Assembly (NCBI GenBank): GCA_964588385.1
Contig: CAZPPG010000047.1
Span: 1 to 27,231 of the forward strand
DNA: 27,231 bases
From: JAHBWV01 sp964588385
GTDB taxonomy: Bacteria; Planctomycetota; Phycisphaerae; Phycisphaerales; UBA1924
Direction of reading: 5' to 3'
Shown: positions 1-5,915 of the stretch, piece by piece
Numbering within the stretch: the first letter of the stretch is position 1
Layout of the letters: the number at the start of each line of letters is the position of its first letter
Notes under the pieces: model-generated
Told to the model about the DNA's origin: nothing
The model's database searches: none
Seen by the model: the letters and a program-made list of their open reading frames with translations, nothing else
Program-made: the position numbers and the translations under genes

Positions 1-1
1 G

Positions 2-352
2 GGCTCTTGGCTCTCGAAGATCATCAAGCGCAACAAGAACACGATCGCGAAGATCGCGCCGATCGTGTCCGTCGTCGCGCCCGTGATCCCCGTTGTCGGC
101 GCAGTTGTCTCCGTCGCCGCGGCGGCGGCGGCGGGCGCGGCGGGCAACGCGATCGCCGAGTCTGAGATGAAGAAGCAAGCGGAGGCCCAGGCGGCGGCGG
201 ATGCCGCGGCTCAGGCCCAGGCCGCGGCCCTCGCCACCGTCGCCGGCCCGGGCGCGGCGGCGTTCTCAACGCCGGGCTCGTCAATCACGACGCCGTCCAA
301 CCTGGTGCCCCTCGCGATCGGCGCGGCGGCGCTGCTCATGCTGTCCAAATGA
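2..352 (+). CDS. Small membrane protein, 5'-truncated by window edge
   Basis: The reading frame is open from the first bases, so the start lies upstream; an internal ATG at 65 is less likely because coding sequence extends before it. The visible 116 residues begin with GSWLS, then a basic stretch and NTIAK, a long hydrophobic Val/Ala segment, an Ala/Gln/Glu-rich helix likely to be coiled coil, and a C-terminal hydrophobic segment PLAIGAAALLMLSK that ends in Lys. The GSWLS...NTI motif and the C-terminal anchor recur in the next gene, so the two are paralogues. Its stop overlaps an ATG as ATGA, indicating translational coupling. I infer a structural membrane protein of the virus. No family is recognised. 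Confidence 0.65.
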   Translation, partial: GSWLSKIIKRNKNTIAKIAPIVSVVAPVIPVVGAVVSVAAAAAAGAAGNAIAESEMKKQAEAQAAADAAAQAQAAALATVAGPGAAAFSTPGSSITTPSNLVPLAIGAAALLMLSK

Positions 353-366
353 CACGGAGTTCTGTC

Positions 367-654
367 ATGATCGACTGGTCCGACCCACTGACGAGCGACG
401 GAGCATTGGCGGGCATGGGCTGCTCTCACCAGGGCATGGGCTCTTGGCTCTCCACTTTCGTCGCCAACAACCAAAACACGATCGGCAAGGTGTTCAGCGC
501 TGTCGCGGGCGCGCTGATCCCCCCCCCGAAGACGCCCGCGATCGCACCCGCCGCACCGCCACCCGCGCCCGTTGTCGTCCAGCAGGCCGCGAAGTCACCG
601 GATTGGATGCCGCTCGCGATCGGTGGAGCTCTCTTGCTCGCGCTGAGGAAGTGA
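367..654 (+). CDS. Small C-terminally anchored membrane protein, paralogue of the preceding gene
   Basis: 95 residues from the ATG at 367, which has GGAG seven bases upstream (356-359). An alternative ATG at 349 overlaps the previous stop and would add six residues. The protein has an N-terminal Gly/Met/Cys segment, the motif GSWLS...NNQNTIGKV, a Pro/Ala linker, and a C-terminal helix MPLAIGGALLLALRK. Both the GSWLS motif (also as DNA, GGGCTCTTGGCTCTC at 1-15 and 438-452) and the C-terminal anchor match the upstream gene, pointing to tandem duplication. The 3' end overlaps a - strand gene by 60 bp. It is probably a virion membrane protein; the function is unknown. Confidence 0.65.
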   Translation: MIDWSDPLTSDGALAGMGCSHQGMGSWLSTFVANNQNTIGKVFSAVAGALIPPPKTPAIAPAAPPPAPVVVQQAAKSPDWMPLAIGGALLLALRK

Positions 655-879
655 CGTGCCCTTCAGCGTGCGCGTCGCGCCGGTGACGTCCAGGTAGAAC
701 ACGAGAACGAGCATGAGAAGTGAGATTGCAGCAAGACACACAGAGAACGGGCGGAGGACTTCGTCGGGCTGCTTTGTGCACCACCACATCGCGAGCGTCA
801 GGCCGACGCCCATAAAGAACGCCGCGGTCCGTCCAATCACCAATCCCTCAACAGTCGTGTCGCCAAGTTTGCTCTTCAT
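595..879 (-). CDS. Small two-helix membrane protein on the opposite strand
   Basis: A 94-residue frame starts at the ATG at 879-877. It has two clear hydrophobic segments, roughly residues 17-34 (AAFFMGVGLTLAMWW) and 45-66 (FSVCLAAISLLMLVLVFY), a short loop, and a charged C-terminal tail. It fills the only gap in the + strand gene series (655-895), and the alternation of hydrophobic segments is not what a random shadow frame usually gives. It runs convergently into the preceding + strand gene, overlapping it by 60 bp, and its start is close to the next + strand gene, leaving little room for a shared promoter. No strong ribosome site is visible. A function such as holin or superinfection immunity would be a guess. 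Confidence 0.5.
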   Translation of the reverse strand: MKSKLGDTTVEGLVIGRTAAFFMGVGLTLAMWWCTKQPDEVLRPFSVCLAAISLLMLVLVFYLDVTGATRTLKGTSLPQREQESSTDRERHPIR

Positions 880-895
880 GCCCTGAGTGTACCAA

Positions 896-1618
896 ATGCC
901 CTTCCCCCCGATGCAACTTGGAGCCCTCACGATCGACGCCCCGGCGGCGTCTGTTCGTATTCAGGCCCAGCTGCTCGCCGCTAACAACCCGGACGATCCC
1001 CGTATCGTCATCCTGAGCCAGCTGCTCTCGGTTGTGCGCACACACAACGACAACGCCCGCGCCGCGATCGCCATGTTCGATGAGCTCGTGCAGTTCGAGG
1101 GGCGAGAGGGATACGCCTACGTGCGGGCGACGCTTGAAGAGCTCAACCAGCGCAACGACGTCACGCGCGCTCGCCTCATCAAGCCATACGCCGACTTCCT
1201 CTCTGCTCTGGACGAGTGCATCAGCAAGGGGTATGTCACTCGCGACGAGGCGGAAGAAGTGCGGGCGTTCAATCCGGGCGGACTCGCCGCCGATCCCGTC
1301 ACACTGACGATCGTTCTCGCCGCGATCGTCATCGCGCTCATCGGCGGCATCATCGCATGGAACAAGTCCGTGCCGCAGTCAGCTGCCGACGGCGCGCGGG
1401 CGACGGCGACGCGCAAGGTCGCCGACGAGGCCCTCGCGATCCTGCGCAACTCAGGTTCGACGCCGGCCCAGCAGCAGACCGCGAAAGACATCATCGAAGG
1501 CATCGTCTCACAACCGGGCGGCATCCTCGCGCCCGCGTCAGCAGGTTTCGGAGTCGGCGTGCTCGTCGCCGCCGGCGTCCTGTTCATGCTCACCTCACGC
1601 CGTAAGCGGAGTGCCTGA
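896..1618 (+). CDS. Viral membrane protein with helical N-terminal domain and two membrane segments
   Basis: 240 residues from the ATG at 896; GTG at 887 and ATG at 911 are in-frame alternatives and none has a clear ribosome site. Residues 1-130 are mostly charged helix (for example IAMFDELVQFEGREGYAYVR). A strong membrane segment follows at about 138-158 (LTIVLAAIVIALIGGIIAW), then a soluble helical stretch of about 60 residues, a second hydrophobic segment VGVLVAAGVLFML, and a basic tail ending SRRKRSA. Ending in a hydrophobic helix plus Arg/Lys is shared with the two preceding membrane proteins. It lies three bases from the next gene, so it belongs to the structural operon. No family is recognised; a virion membrane protein is the best inference. 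Confidence 0.7.
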   Translation: MPFPPMQLGALTIDAPAASVRIQAQLLAANNPDDPRIVILSQLLSVVRTHNDNARAAIAMFDELVQFEGREGYAYVRATLEELNQRNDVTRARLIKPYADFLSALDECISKGYVTRDEAEEVRAFNPGGLAADPVTLTIVLAAIVIALIGGIIAWNKSVPQSAADGARATATRKVADEALAILRNSGSTPAQQQTAKDIIEGIVSQPGGILAPASAGFGVGVLVAAGVLFMLTSRRKRSA

Positions 1619-1621
1619 ATC

Positions 1622-2203
1622 ATGGCCAAGAAGAAGCGGAAATGGGGCTCTCCCGCGCAGCGTCGAGCCCTCGCCAAGATGCGTGCCGCAGGACGCAAGG
1701 CGCGTTCGGGCGGATCCACCCGTCGCAAGTCGTCATCCTCAACCGGAGGCCAAACCGTGGCCGCAAAGAAGAAGCGTCGATCGTCCCCCTCCCGTTCCAA
1801 AGCCACTCGGCGCAAGCGCGGGTTTGGCTCTCGCCGCGGCTCCGCGTACATCGAGCTCGCGAAGACCGCCGCCGCCGGCGTCGGCGGCTTCATCGTGACG
1901 CAGCTCGCCGTCGATAAGCTCGCGCCGACCGCCTGGAAGACCGGCGACAAGCGCATCGCCGCGAAGGGCGCGGCGGCGCTCGGGCTCTACATCCTCGGCA
2001 AGCGCGTCTCTCCGCCCCTGGCCAAAGCCGCGGCGATCGGCGGGCTCACGAGCACCGGGCTCGACCTGGTCGCGAAGTTCGCCGCCAAGCCCGCGGGCGT
2101 CTCGGGCATGGGTTCATTCGGCCCCGCCAACACCCAGGTCCGCACGATGGGCGACTACGAGAGCCAGCTCGCCCAGGAAGCCGCCGAGCTCGGCATCGCC
2201 TGA
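1622..2203 (+). CDS. Highly basic membrane protein, likely DNA-binding virion component
   Basis: 193 residues; GGAG (1607-1610) lies upstream of the ATG. Roughly the first 73 residues are rich in Lys, Arg and Ser with repeated KKKRK, RRK and KKKRR clusters, typical of nucleic-acid condensing segments. After residue 75 come two or three moderately hydrophobic, Ala/Gly-rich helices (for example AAAGVGGFIVTQLAV and AAALGLYILGKRV), then a polar C-terminus ending in an acidic helix (YESQLAQEAAELGIA). Inferred role: a protein of the internal membrane or core that contacts packaged DNA. It follows the previous gene by three bases and is followed after eight bases by a stem-loop at 2211-2238. No named family is recognised. 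Confidence 0.7.
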   Translation: MAKKKRKWGSPAQRRALAKMRAAGRKARSGGSTRRKSSSSTGGQTVAAKKKRRSSPSRSKATRRKRGFGSRRGSAYIELAKTAAAGVGGFIVTQLAVDKLAPTAWKTGDKRIAAKGAAALGLYILGKRVSPPLAKAAAIGGLTSTGLDLVAKFAAKPAGVSGMGSFGPANTQVRTMGDYESQLAQEAAELGIA

Positions 2204-2210
2204 TTCCCCA

Positions 2211-2238
2211 CCCGTCGCCGGCGAAGGCCGGAGGCGGG
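2211..2238 (+). terminator. Stem-loop downstream of the basic protein gene (attenuator or weak terminator)
   Basis: Outer arms CCCG (2211-2214) and CGGG (2235-2238), inner arms CCGGC and GCCGG around a GAAG loop, with one G/A mismatch and one T/G wobble between the two stems. It starts eight bases after the stop and is followed by CTTTCC rather than a true U-tract, so partial termination or RNA processing is as likely as full termination. Confidence 0.5.
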
Positions 2239-2281
2239 CTTTCCGTTCACCACACCGCACCGTCACTCGGAGATCTCGATC

Positions 2282-2449
2282 ATGGCAAGCCCTCTCATCG
2301 CCGTCGGCACCTCTCGCATCAATCCCGATTCCGTCTCCGCGATCGAGCCGCGCGAGGACGGGTGCATCGTCCACGTCGAGGGCAACACGATCTATCTGCC
2401 CGACGTGAGCGTTGACCAGGCAACCGCTCTTCTCTGGCCCGCTGAATGA
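2282..2449 (+). CDS. 55-residue protein in the capsid operon, FlbD-like sequence pattern
   Basis: A short complete frame from an ATG with GGAG nine bases upstream (2269-2272), ending TGA at 2447-2449. The translation reads IAVGTSRINPDSVSAIEP, then GCIVHVEGNTIYLPDVSVDQA and ends LLWPAE. The order (short strand, Asn-Pro-Asp-x-Val/Ile, Ile-Glu, a Val/His strand, a turn, a second strand, a short helix) resembles the small flagellar-regulator fold FlbD, and could equally be any small SH3-like beta protein. It lies between two stem-loops just before the first capsid-like gene and shares the CGGAGATC ribosome-site context with later structural genes, which supports it being real. A minor virion or assembly protein is inferred. 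Confidence 0.6.
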   Translation: MASPLIAVGTSRINPDSVSAIEPREDGCIVHVEGNTIYLPDVSVDQATALLWPAE

Positions 2450-2458
2450 GTCGCCTTC

Positions 2459-2486
2459 CGCGCCGTCGGTGAAAGCCGACGACGCG
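2459..2486 (+). terminator. Stem-loop with GAAA tetraloop between small protein and first capsid gene
   Basis: Arms CGTCGGT (2464-2470) and GCCGACG (2475-2481) close a GAAA loop. After one C/A mismatch the stem continues as CGCG (2459-2462) with CGCG (2483-2486). It lies ten bases after a stop codon and 56 bases before the next ATG, and has no U-tract. The core matches the hairpin at 3275-3300 with base changes that preserve pairing. Confidence 0.55.
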
Positions 2487-2542
2487 ACTTGCTGAGAACG
2501 CATCGCCCTCGCACACCGCACCCTCTCTCGAAAGGTCCAGCC

Positions 2543-3232
2543 ATGCCGATTCCCGGAGTCTCGCCGCAGCTCGACAGCTTCCTGCGCAACGTGTTCTTTG
2601 GCCAGGTCAACGTCCAAAACTACGACACGTTCAACATCCGCACCCAGCAGTTCTTCCACCGCATCAACATCCCCGCGGGCGGCTTCCTGCAAGACACGTT
2701 CTTCGACGGGTCGAGCTCCGATCCGTTTGTGACCAACTGGCCCGGCCCCAACGGCCTGGAGAACGACAAGTTCTTTTGGATGACCCATATGGGCTTCTGG
2801 GTCGAGTTCGGCACCGACGTCGATTATGCCGCGGTCTCCAACGCCGCGATGCTCTCGCGCTCCGCGGCGACGCCGCAGTACGCCGACATCGAGAGCATCC
2901 GCAAGTTCATCGGGCTCGGCCAGGTCAAGGGCCTGGTGGGCCAGCGCACGTTCATCGACGGGCACTCGCTCGCGATGTTCCCCTCCGGCTGCATGCCCGA
3001 GCTCCAGAGCTCGGTCTCGACGACCGTGACCACGATGGAGAACGCCGCGGCGGTCATCAACCTCGGAAGCGGCGGGCCTGAGAACGCGTACAAGTTCAAG
3101 TGGCCCGTGCCGATCATCCCACAGAAGCGCGTGAACGTGAACCTCACCCACAAGGCGACCTTCACGCCGAGCAAGGCGTTTGTGGTCGGCTGCATGCTCT
3201 ACGGCGTGTACCTGGAGCCCGCCAACTCCTGA
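2543..3232 (+). CDS. Putative capsid protein 1 (beta-rich, 229 aa)
   Basis: The ATG at 2543 has AAAGG (2531-2535) seven bases upstream; a longer frame starting at 2489 would run through the hairpin leader and is unlikely. After a short N-terminal helix (SPQLDSFLRNVFFGQ) the sequence alternates short strands and turns, for example NIRTQQFFHRINIPAGGF, KFFWMTHMGFWVEFGTDVD and VNVNLTHKATFTPSKAFVVG, with the last strand CMLYGVYLEP at the very C-terminus. No signal peptide, membrane helix or catalytic motif is present. A strand order ending in a hydrophobic last strand is compatible with a jelly roll. It is the first of three consecutive beta-rich genes sharing ribosome-site and hairpin signals. 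Inferred role: major or minor capsid protein. Structure prediction would decide. Confidence 0.6.
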   Translation: MPIPGVSPQLDSFLRNVFFGQVNVQNYDTFNIRTQQFFHRINIPAGGFLQDTFFDGSSSDPFVTNWPGPNGLENDKFFWMTHMGFWVEFGTDVDYAAVSNAAMLSRSAATPQYADIESIRKFIGLGQVKGLVGQRTFIDGHSLAMFPSGCMPELQSSVSTTVTTMENAAAVINLGSGGPENAYKFKWPVPIIPQKRVNVNLTHKATFTPSKAFVVGCMLYGVYLEPANS

Positions 3233-3274
3233 TCCCTGCGCCCCGCGTGTGGGCCGTTGCGATACACGCTCATG

Positions 3275-3300
3275 CTCTCGCCGGCGAAAGCCGGCGGGAG
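3275..3300 (+). terminator. Perfect GAAA-tetraloop stem-loop between capsid-like genes
   Basis: Arms CGCCGGC (3279-3285) and GCCGGCG (3290-3296) close a GAAA loop; a T/G wobble and three more pairs (CTC with GAG) extend the stem to eleven pairs. It lies 42 bases after the first capsid-like gene and 43 before the next ATG, with no U-tract. It may set the ratio of the two capsid messages or protect RNA ends. Confidence 0.55.
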
Positions 3301-3343
3301 AGATTCCGACCGACCGACCCTCGCCCCACAACGGAGATCCACG

Positions 3344-3853
3344 ATGGAGCTTCCTCAGACTCAGGCCCAAATCCTCAGCTTCCTCGGCGTGAGCAACCTC
3401 GCCGGCGTCTCCGCGCCCAAGCGCTTCGGGTACAACTACACGATCGAGTTCGACGAGCACATCGCCGCGGGCGGTCAGTCGATCAAGCAAGTCCAGGTGG
3501 ACACCGACGGCTTTTTCGTTGTGCTCGCGAAGACGCTCGCGATCTACAACCCGGCGACGACCGGCGGCGCTGTCGCGTTCACGCCACCGGCGCTCGAGGC
3601 GTCGCCGACGATCGGCTCCAACACCTGGCCGACCCTCGCATCGTTCATGGTCAAGCTCCAGACGCAGTCTCAAATCTGGAGCTCCAACGCCGTCAACGCG
3701 CTCGCCGAGTTCGGCACCGGCGCCTCGCCGGCATGGGAGATCGTGCCGCGCGTGATCCCGCCCGGGCAGAACGTACAGGCGACGCTCATCAACAACTCGG
3801 GGATCACCGTCAAGGGCCAGATCGTGTTCTACGGCTACCGGCTCCTGAAGTGA
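3344..3853 (+). CDS. Putative capsid protein 2 (beta-rich, 169 aa)
   Basis: The ATG at 3344 has CGGAGATC upstream (GGAG at 3333-3336). The 169 residues begin with a short helix (PQTQAQILSFLGVSNL), then almost only strands and turns: FGYNYTIEFDEHIAAGG, IKQVQVDTDGFFVVLAKTLA, FMVKLQTQSQ, WEIVPRVIPPGQNVQATL and a final strand VKGQIVFYGYRLLK. The pattern Ile-Pro-Pro-Gly-Gln, then a polar strand, Asn-Asn, then a last strand ending Gly-Tyr-Arg-Leu is typical of jelly-roll domains. Its length is close to that recalled for small single-jelly-roll capsid proteins of the Thermus phage P23-77 group; this is a size and fold argument only, with no sequence match claimed. It is the best candidate for a small major capsid protein. 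Confidence 0.6.
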   Translation: MELPQTQAQILSFLGVSNLAGVSAPKRFGYNYTIEFDEHIAAGGQSIKQVQVDTDGFFVVLAKTLAIYNPATTGGAVAFTPPALEASPTIGSNTWPTLASFMVKLQTQSQIWSSNAVNALAEFGTGASPAWEIVPRVIPPGQNVQATLINNSGITVKGQIVFYGYRLLK

Positions 3854-3856
3854 GCG

Positions 3857-3869
3857 CGTGACCTGGTCG
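3857..3869 (+). repeat. Copy of the CGTGACCTGGTCG repeat after the capsid 2 gene
   Basis: Thirteen bases identical to the first thirteen of the 15-bp element at 5447-5461, which recurs inverted at 5917-5931. Here it lies three bases after a stop codon and abuts the palindrome at 3870-3887. Confidence 0.6.
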
Positions 3870-3912
3870 GACTCGCGTATGCGAGTCTCGCCGGCGACGG
3901 TTGCATATGCGA
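3870..3912 (+). promoter_or_regulatory. Pair of operator-like palindromes upstream of capsid 3 gene
   Basis: GACTCGCGTATGCGAGTC (3870-3887) is an inverted repeat with a GTAT centre, and TTGCATATGCGA (3901-3912) is a near-palindrome. Their centres are 28 bp apart, the same spacing as the pair at 5509-5552. They share the core YGCRTATGCR with the elements in front of the first helix-turn-helix gene. They lie in the only long gap (90 bp) between structural genes, where an internal promoter or a repressor site would be expected. Confidence 0.5.
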
Positions 3913-3943
3913 GTGCGAGCTGAGCTCGCGACGGAGATCTCGA

Positions 3944-4738
3944 ATGACGCGGATGGGTGGACAGTGGCCGGGTCGAGCGTTCCAGGGCGGCGGGCATAAT
4001 GCTCTGCCGGCGGAGCCCTCGCTCCCTTCCGGCGCTGAGCTCCAGAGCACCTACGCCGGCGGCATCGACAGCCAGGGCGATCGCGACGTCCTGGTCTCTC
4101 CGCTGCTCACGCTCTTCCCGCAGTTCGAGAGCCGGGCCGTGTACGCATCGGAGATCGCCGTCCCCGCGGGCGTGACGATCGCCGCCGGCCAGGCCGGCTG
4201 GTACATGCTCCGCAGCTTCCGCATCCCGCGCGATCTCCCAGAGTGCGCGTACATCGGCATGGAGGCGACGCTGTTGCCCACCGACGTCGATGGAGTCGCG
4301 GCGCCGAGCACCGGGCCGGCGGCGGCGTGGGGCGACGTCACCGGATCCAAGGCGCAGATCGTTCTCGCGTTCAACACCGGGCTTCAGCTCCAGAGCTGGA
4401 CGAGCCGCGTCGCGTACTTGCCCGGCCTGGACACCGCAGCGCCGAACCTGCTCAACGTCGCGGGCGCGCCCGAGTACCTCGCATCGACGCAGTTCCCGCC
4501 CGGCAAGCTCAGCGCGACGACGCCGACCAAGCTCTATGCCGCGTCGCGCTTCCTCCCCGCGGCGGCGCGCGTGATCGGCGGCGACACACTCGACGTGTGC
4601 CTGGTTGTGAACCGCGCCCAGGTGAACGCCGCGTCGATCGCCGAAGCGAGCTTTGTCGGCAACATCGACTTGCGGCTCCACTTCCTGCCGATCTCCGGCG
4701 CGAAGACCTACAGGAAGACGTCGGGCGGCGGCACATGA
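3944..4738 (+). CDS. Putative capsid or vertex protein 3 (beta-rich, 264 aa)
   Basis: 264 residues; GGAG (3933-3936) lies upstream of the ATG in the same CGGAGATCTCGA context as the 55-aa gene. The N-terminus is Gly-rich and polar (GGQWPGRAFQGGG). The rest alternates strands and loops: ASEIAVPAGVTIAAGQAGWY, YIGMEATLLPTDVD, AQIVLAFNTGLQLQSW, LDVCLVVNRAQVN and a final VGNIDLRLHFLPIS. No membrane helix, signal peptide or enzymatic motif is seen. Its size approaches that of large single-jelly-roll capsid proteins, so with the 169-aa protein it could form a two-protein capsid lattice; a vertex or penton protein is equally possible. It overlaps the next gene by four bases (ATGA), indicating coupled translation. 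Confidence 0.55.
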   Translation: MTRMGGQWPGRAFQGGGHNALPAEPSLPSGAELQSTYAGGIDSQGDRDVLVSPLLTLFPQFESRAVYASEIAVPAGVTIAAGQAGWYMLRSFRIPRDLPECAYIGMEATLLPTDVDGVAAPSTGPAAAWGDVTGSKAQIVLAFNTGLQLQSWTSRVAYLPGLDTAAPNLLNVAGAPEYLASTQFPPGKLSATTPTKLYAASRFLPAAARVIGGDTLDVCLVVNRAQVNAASIAEASFVGNIDLRLHFLPISGAKTYRKTSGGGT

Positions 4739-5451
4739 GCGCGGTCCACGATCACGCCCGCATGGTGAGCGACTACCTGCGCCGCCAGCGCACCGGCCCG
4801 GACGGCTCGCTCTCGATCTCGCTCGGGCTCTCACTCTCCGGATCCGGAGCCGGCGGCGATGGTGGGGGAGGCGGACGCCCGTTCAGCGCCGTCGCCGGCG
4901 TGGTCGGCGGCAACGCGGGCGACGTGCTCGCCGATCGCAGCTCGCCGGCGTCGGTCGATGACTACTTTCGCAACAGCGTCGTCGAGCCATTCTGGCGCGT
5001 CTACACCGGCACCTGGATCGAGAGCGACGTCGGGATCCTCTGCACGGGCACGCTCGCGGGCGCGACTCCCCGCGGCATCCTGATATGCGAGGGGTTCGGC
5101 GAGATCACCGACGGCGACGTGTGGGGCCAGGTGGTGAGCAACAACGCCGGCTTTCTGGCGCGTTGGGATCCCGTCGCGCACACCGGGTACTTTGTGCGGA
5201 TGCCGACCAACGCGACCGTCACGTTGCTCCGGCGCGACTCGCCGGGCACCGGCGCGCTGCTCGCCGGCCCGATCGCGTACACGCTCGGCGACACGTTCGG
5301 CGTGCGTTGCACCGGCACAACGATCGACCTGCTCATCAACGGGGCCGTCGCCGCGTCCGTCGTCGATGCCACCTACGCGCAGGGCTGGACCGGGCTCGGC
5401 ACCCAAGCGGACGGGTCCGTTGTCACCGAGTTCCATGCGCTCAGGCCGTGA
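4735..5451 (+). CDS. Putative spike protein with concanavalin/LamG-like domain
   Basis: 238 residues starting at the ATG that overlaps the previous stop. Residues 1-35 are a polar helix followed by SLSISLGLSLSGSG and a Gly-rich hinge (GGDGGGGG). From about residue 75 the sequence looks like a concanavalin A-like/LamG domain: DDYFRNSVVEPFWRVYTGTW at its start, GYFVRMP and TVTLLRR strands, then FGVRCTGTTIDLLINGAVAA and a C-terminal GWTGLG turn. Such domains bind glycans. A glycan-binding head on a flexible Gly hinge, placed last in the structural operon, suggests a receptor-binding spike. The stop codon lies inside the 15-bp repeat at 5447-5461. The fold is inferred from pattern; the receptor role is speculative. 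Confidence 0.55.
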   Translation: MSAVHDHARMVSDYLRRQRTGPDGSLSISLGLSLSGSGAGGDGGGGGRPFSAVAGVVGGNAGDVLADRSSPASVDDYFRNSVVEPFWRVYTGTWIESDVGILCTGTLAGATPRGILICEGFGEITDGDVWGQVVSNNAGFLARWDPVAHTGYFVRMPTNATVTLLRRDSPGTGALLAGPIAYTLGDTFGVRCTGTTIDLLINGAVAASVVDATYAQGWTGLGTQADGSVVTEFHALRP

Positions 5452-5461
5452 CCTGGTCGAG
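5447..5461 (+). repeat. 15-bp inverted repeat, left copy
   Basis: CGTGACCTGGTCGAG; its exact reverse complement is at 5917-5931, so the pair brackets the first helix-turn-helix gene. A 13-bp copy is at 3857-3869. This copy contains the stop codon of the spike-like gene and overlaps the palindrome at 5455-5470. Confidence 0.65.
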
Positions 5462-5470
5462 ATCTCGACC
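5455..5470 (+). promoter_or_regulatory. Perfect 16-bp palindrome
   Basis: GGTCGAGATCTCGACC is perfectly self-complementary. It immediately follows the spike-like gene and precedes the TTGCRTATGCAA array. It may be a second type of operator or an RNA hairpin ending the structural transcript. Confidence 0.45.
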
Positions 5471-5471
5471 C

Positions 5472-5552
5472 TTGCATATGCGCCGCCGAGCTGGTCGGCG
5501 ATCGAGGGCCTTGCATATGCAAGGACGCTCGAGCACGCTTGCGTATGCAAGC
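5472..5552 (+). promoter_or_regulatory. Operator-like array of three TTGCRTATGCAA palindromes
   Basis: TTGCATATGCGC (5472-5483), CCTTGCATATGCAAGG (5509-5524, a perfect 16-bp palindrome) and GCTTGCGTATGCAAGC (5537-5552). The last two have centres 28 bp apart, as do the copies at 3870-3912. The third overlaps the -35 hexamer of the promoter at 5539-5567, an ideal position for repression by the protein encoded just downstream. Confidence 0.6.
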
Positions 5553-5567
5553 CCCGCCGGCTACGCT
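5539..5567 (+). promoter_or_regulatory. Predicted promoter of the first HTH gene (leaderless)
   Basis: TTGCGT (5539-5544), 17 bp, TACGCT (5562-5567). The ATG is at 5574, six bases past the -10 element, so the transcript would begin at or next to the start codon; no ribosome site precedes it. The same two hexamers with the same spacing occur at 7018-7046. Confidence 0.6.
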
Positions 5568-5573
5568 GATCGC

Positions 5574-5915
5574 ATGCCAAAGAAGAAGACAGCGAAGAAG
5601 CCCGCCGCGGAGTCGCCGGTCTCCGTTCTGGTCCGCAAGCTCGGGTTCTATGGCACCGTCAAGGATCTCGCCGCGTGGCTCGACGTCAACCAGGCGACGA
5701 TCCACCGATGGAGGAACGTCGAGACCTTCAACAAGGCGACGGGCATCGCGCCGACGCTGATCCGTCGCCTCGCGCCCGCGGACGTCTCGTATGGAGATCG
5801 CTACGCGCTTGGCCAGGCGTTCCGCGAGGGCGGCACCGTCGGCGTGCTCGCGAAGATGATCGAGGGCATCCAGCGCCACGAGAACAAGGGCCGCAAGGGA
5901 GGCACGAAGAAATGA
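5574..5915 (+). CDS. Helix-turn-helix regulator 1 (candidate repressor)
   Basis: 113 residues. A Lys-rich N-terminus (MPKKKTAKKPAAE) precedes a helix-turn-helix at about residues 28-48 (TVKDLAAWLDVNQATIHRW), where NQATIHRW is the likely recognition helix. A helical C-terminal part (ALGQAFREGGTVGVLAKMIEG) may serve dimerisation. The - strand gene at 6149-6613 is clearly homologous: both have DLAxWxxVxQATxxRWR, then Phe, Gly-(Ile/Leu)-Ala-Pro and a later ALAP/RLAP. The start is supported by a promoter whose predicted transcript starts at the ATG, and palindromes cover that promoter, so autoregulation is likely. By position it resembles a lysogeny repressor or antirepressor; the exact role is inferred. 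It overlaps the next gene as ATGA. Confidence 0.75.
   Translation: MPKKKTAKKPAAESPVSVLVRKLGFYGTVKDLAAWLDVNQATIHRWRNVETFNKATGIAPTLIRRLAPADVSYGDRYALGQAFREGGTVGVLAKMIEGIQRHENKGRKGGTKK

Noticed and set aside
2459..2486. Classical rho-independent terminator
   Set aside because: No U-tract follows and downstream genes appear to need read-through, so it is kept only as a possible attenuator or stability hairpin.
2114..4834. 906-aa open frame on the - strand across the capsid region
   Set aside because: It is Arg/Glu/Ala-rich low-complexity translation antisense to several well-supported + strand genes with ribosome sites; a high-GC shadow.
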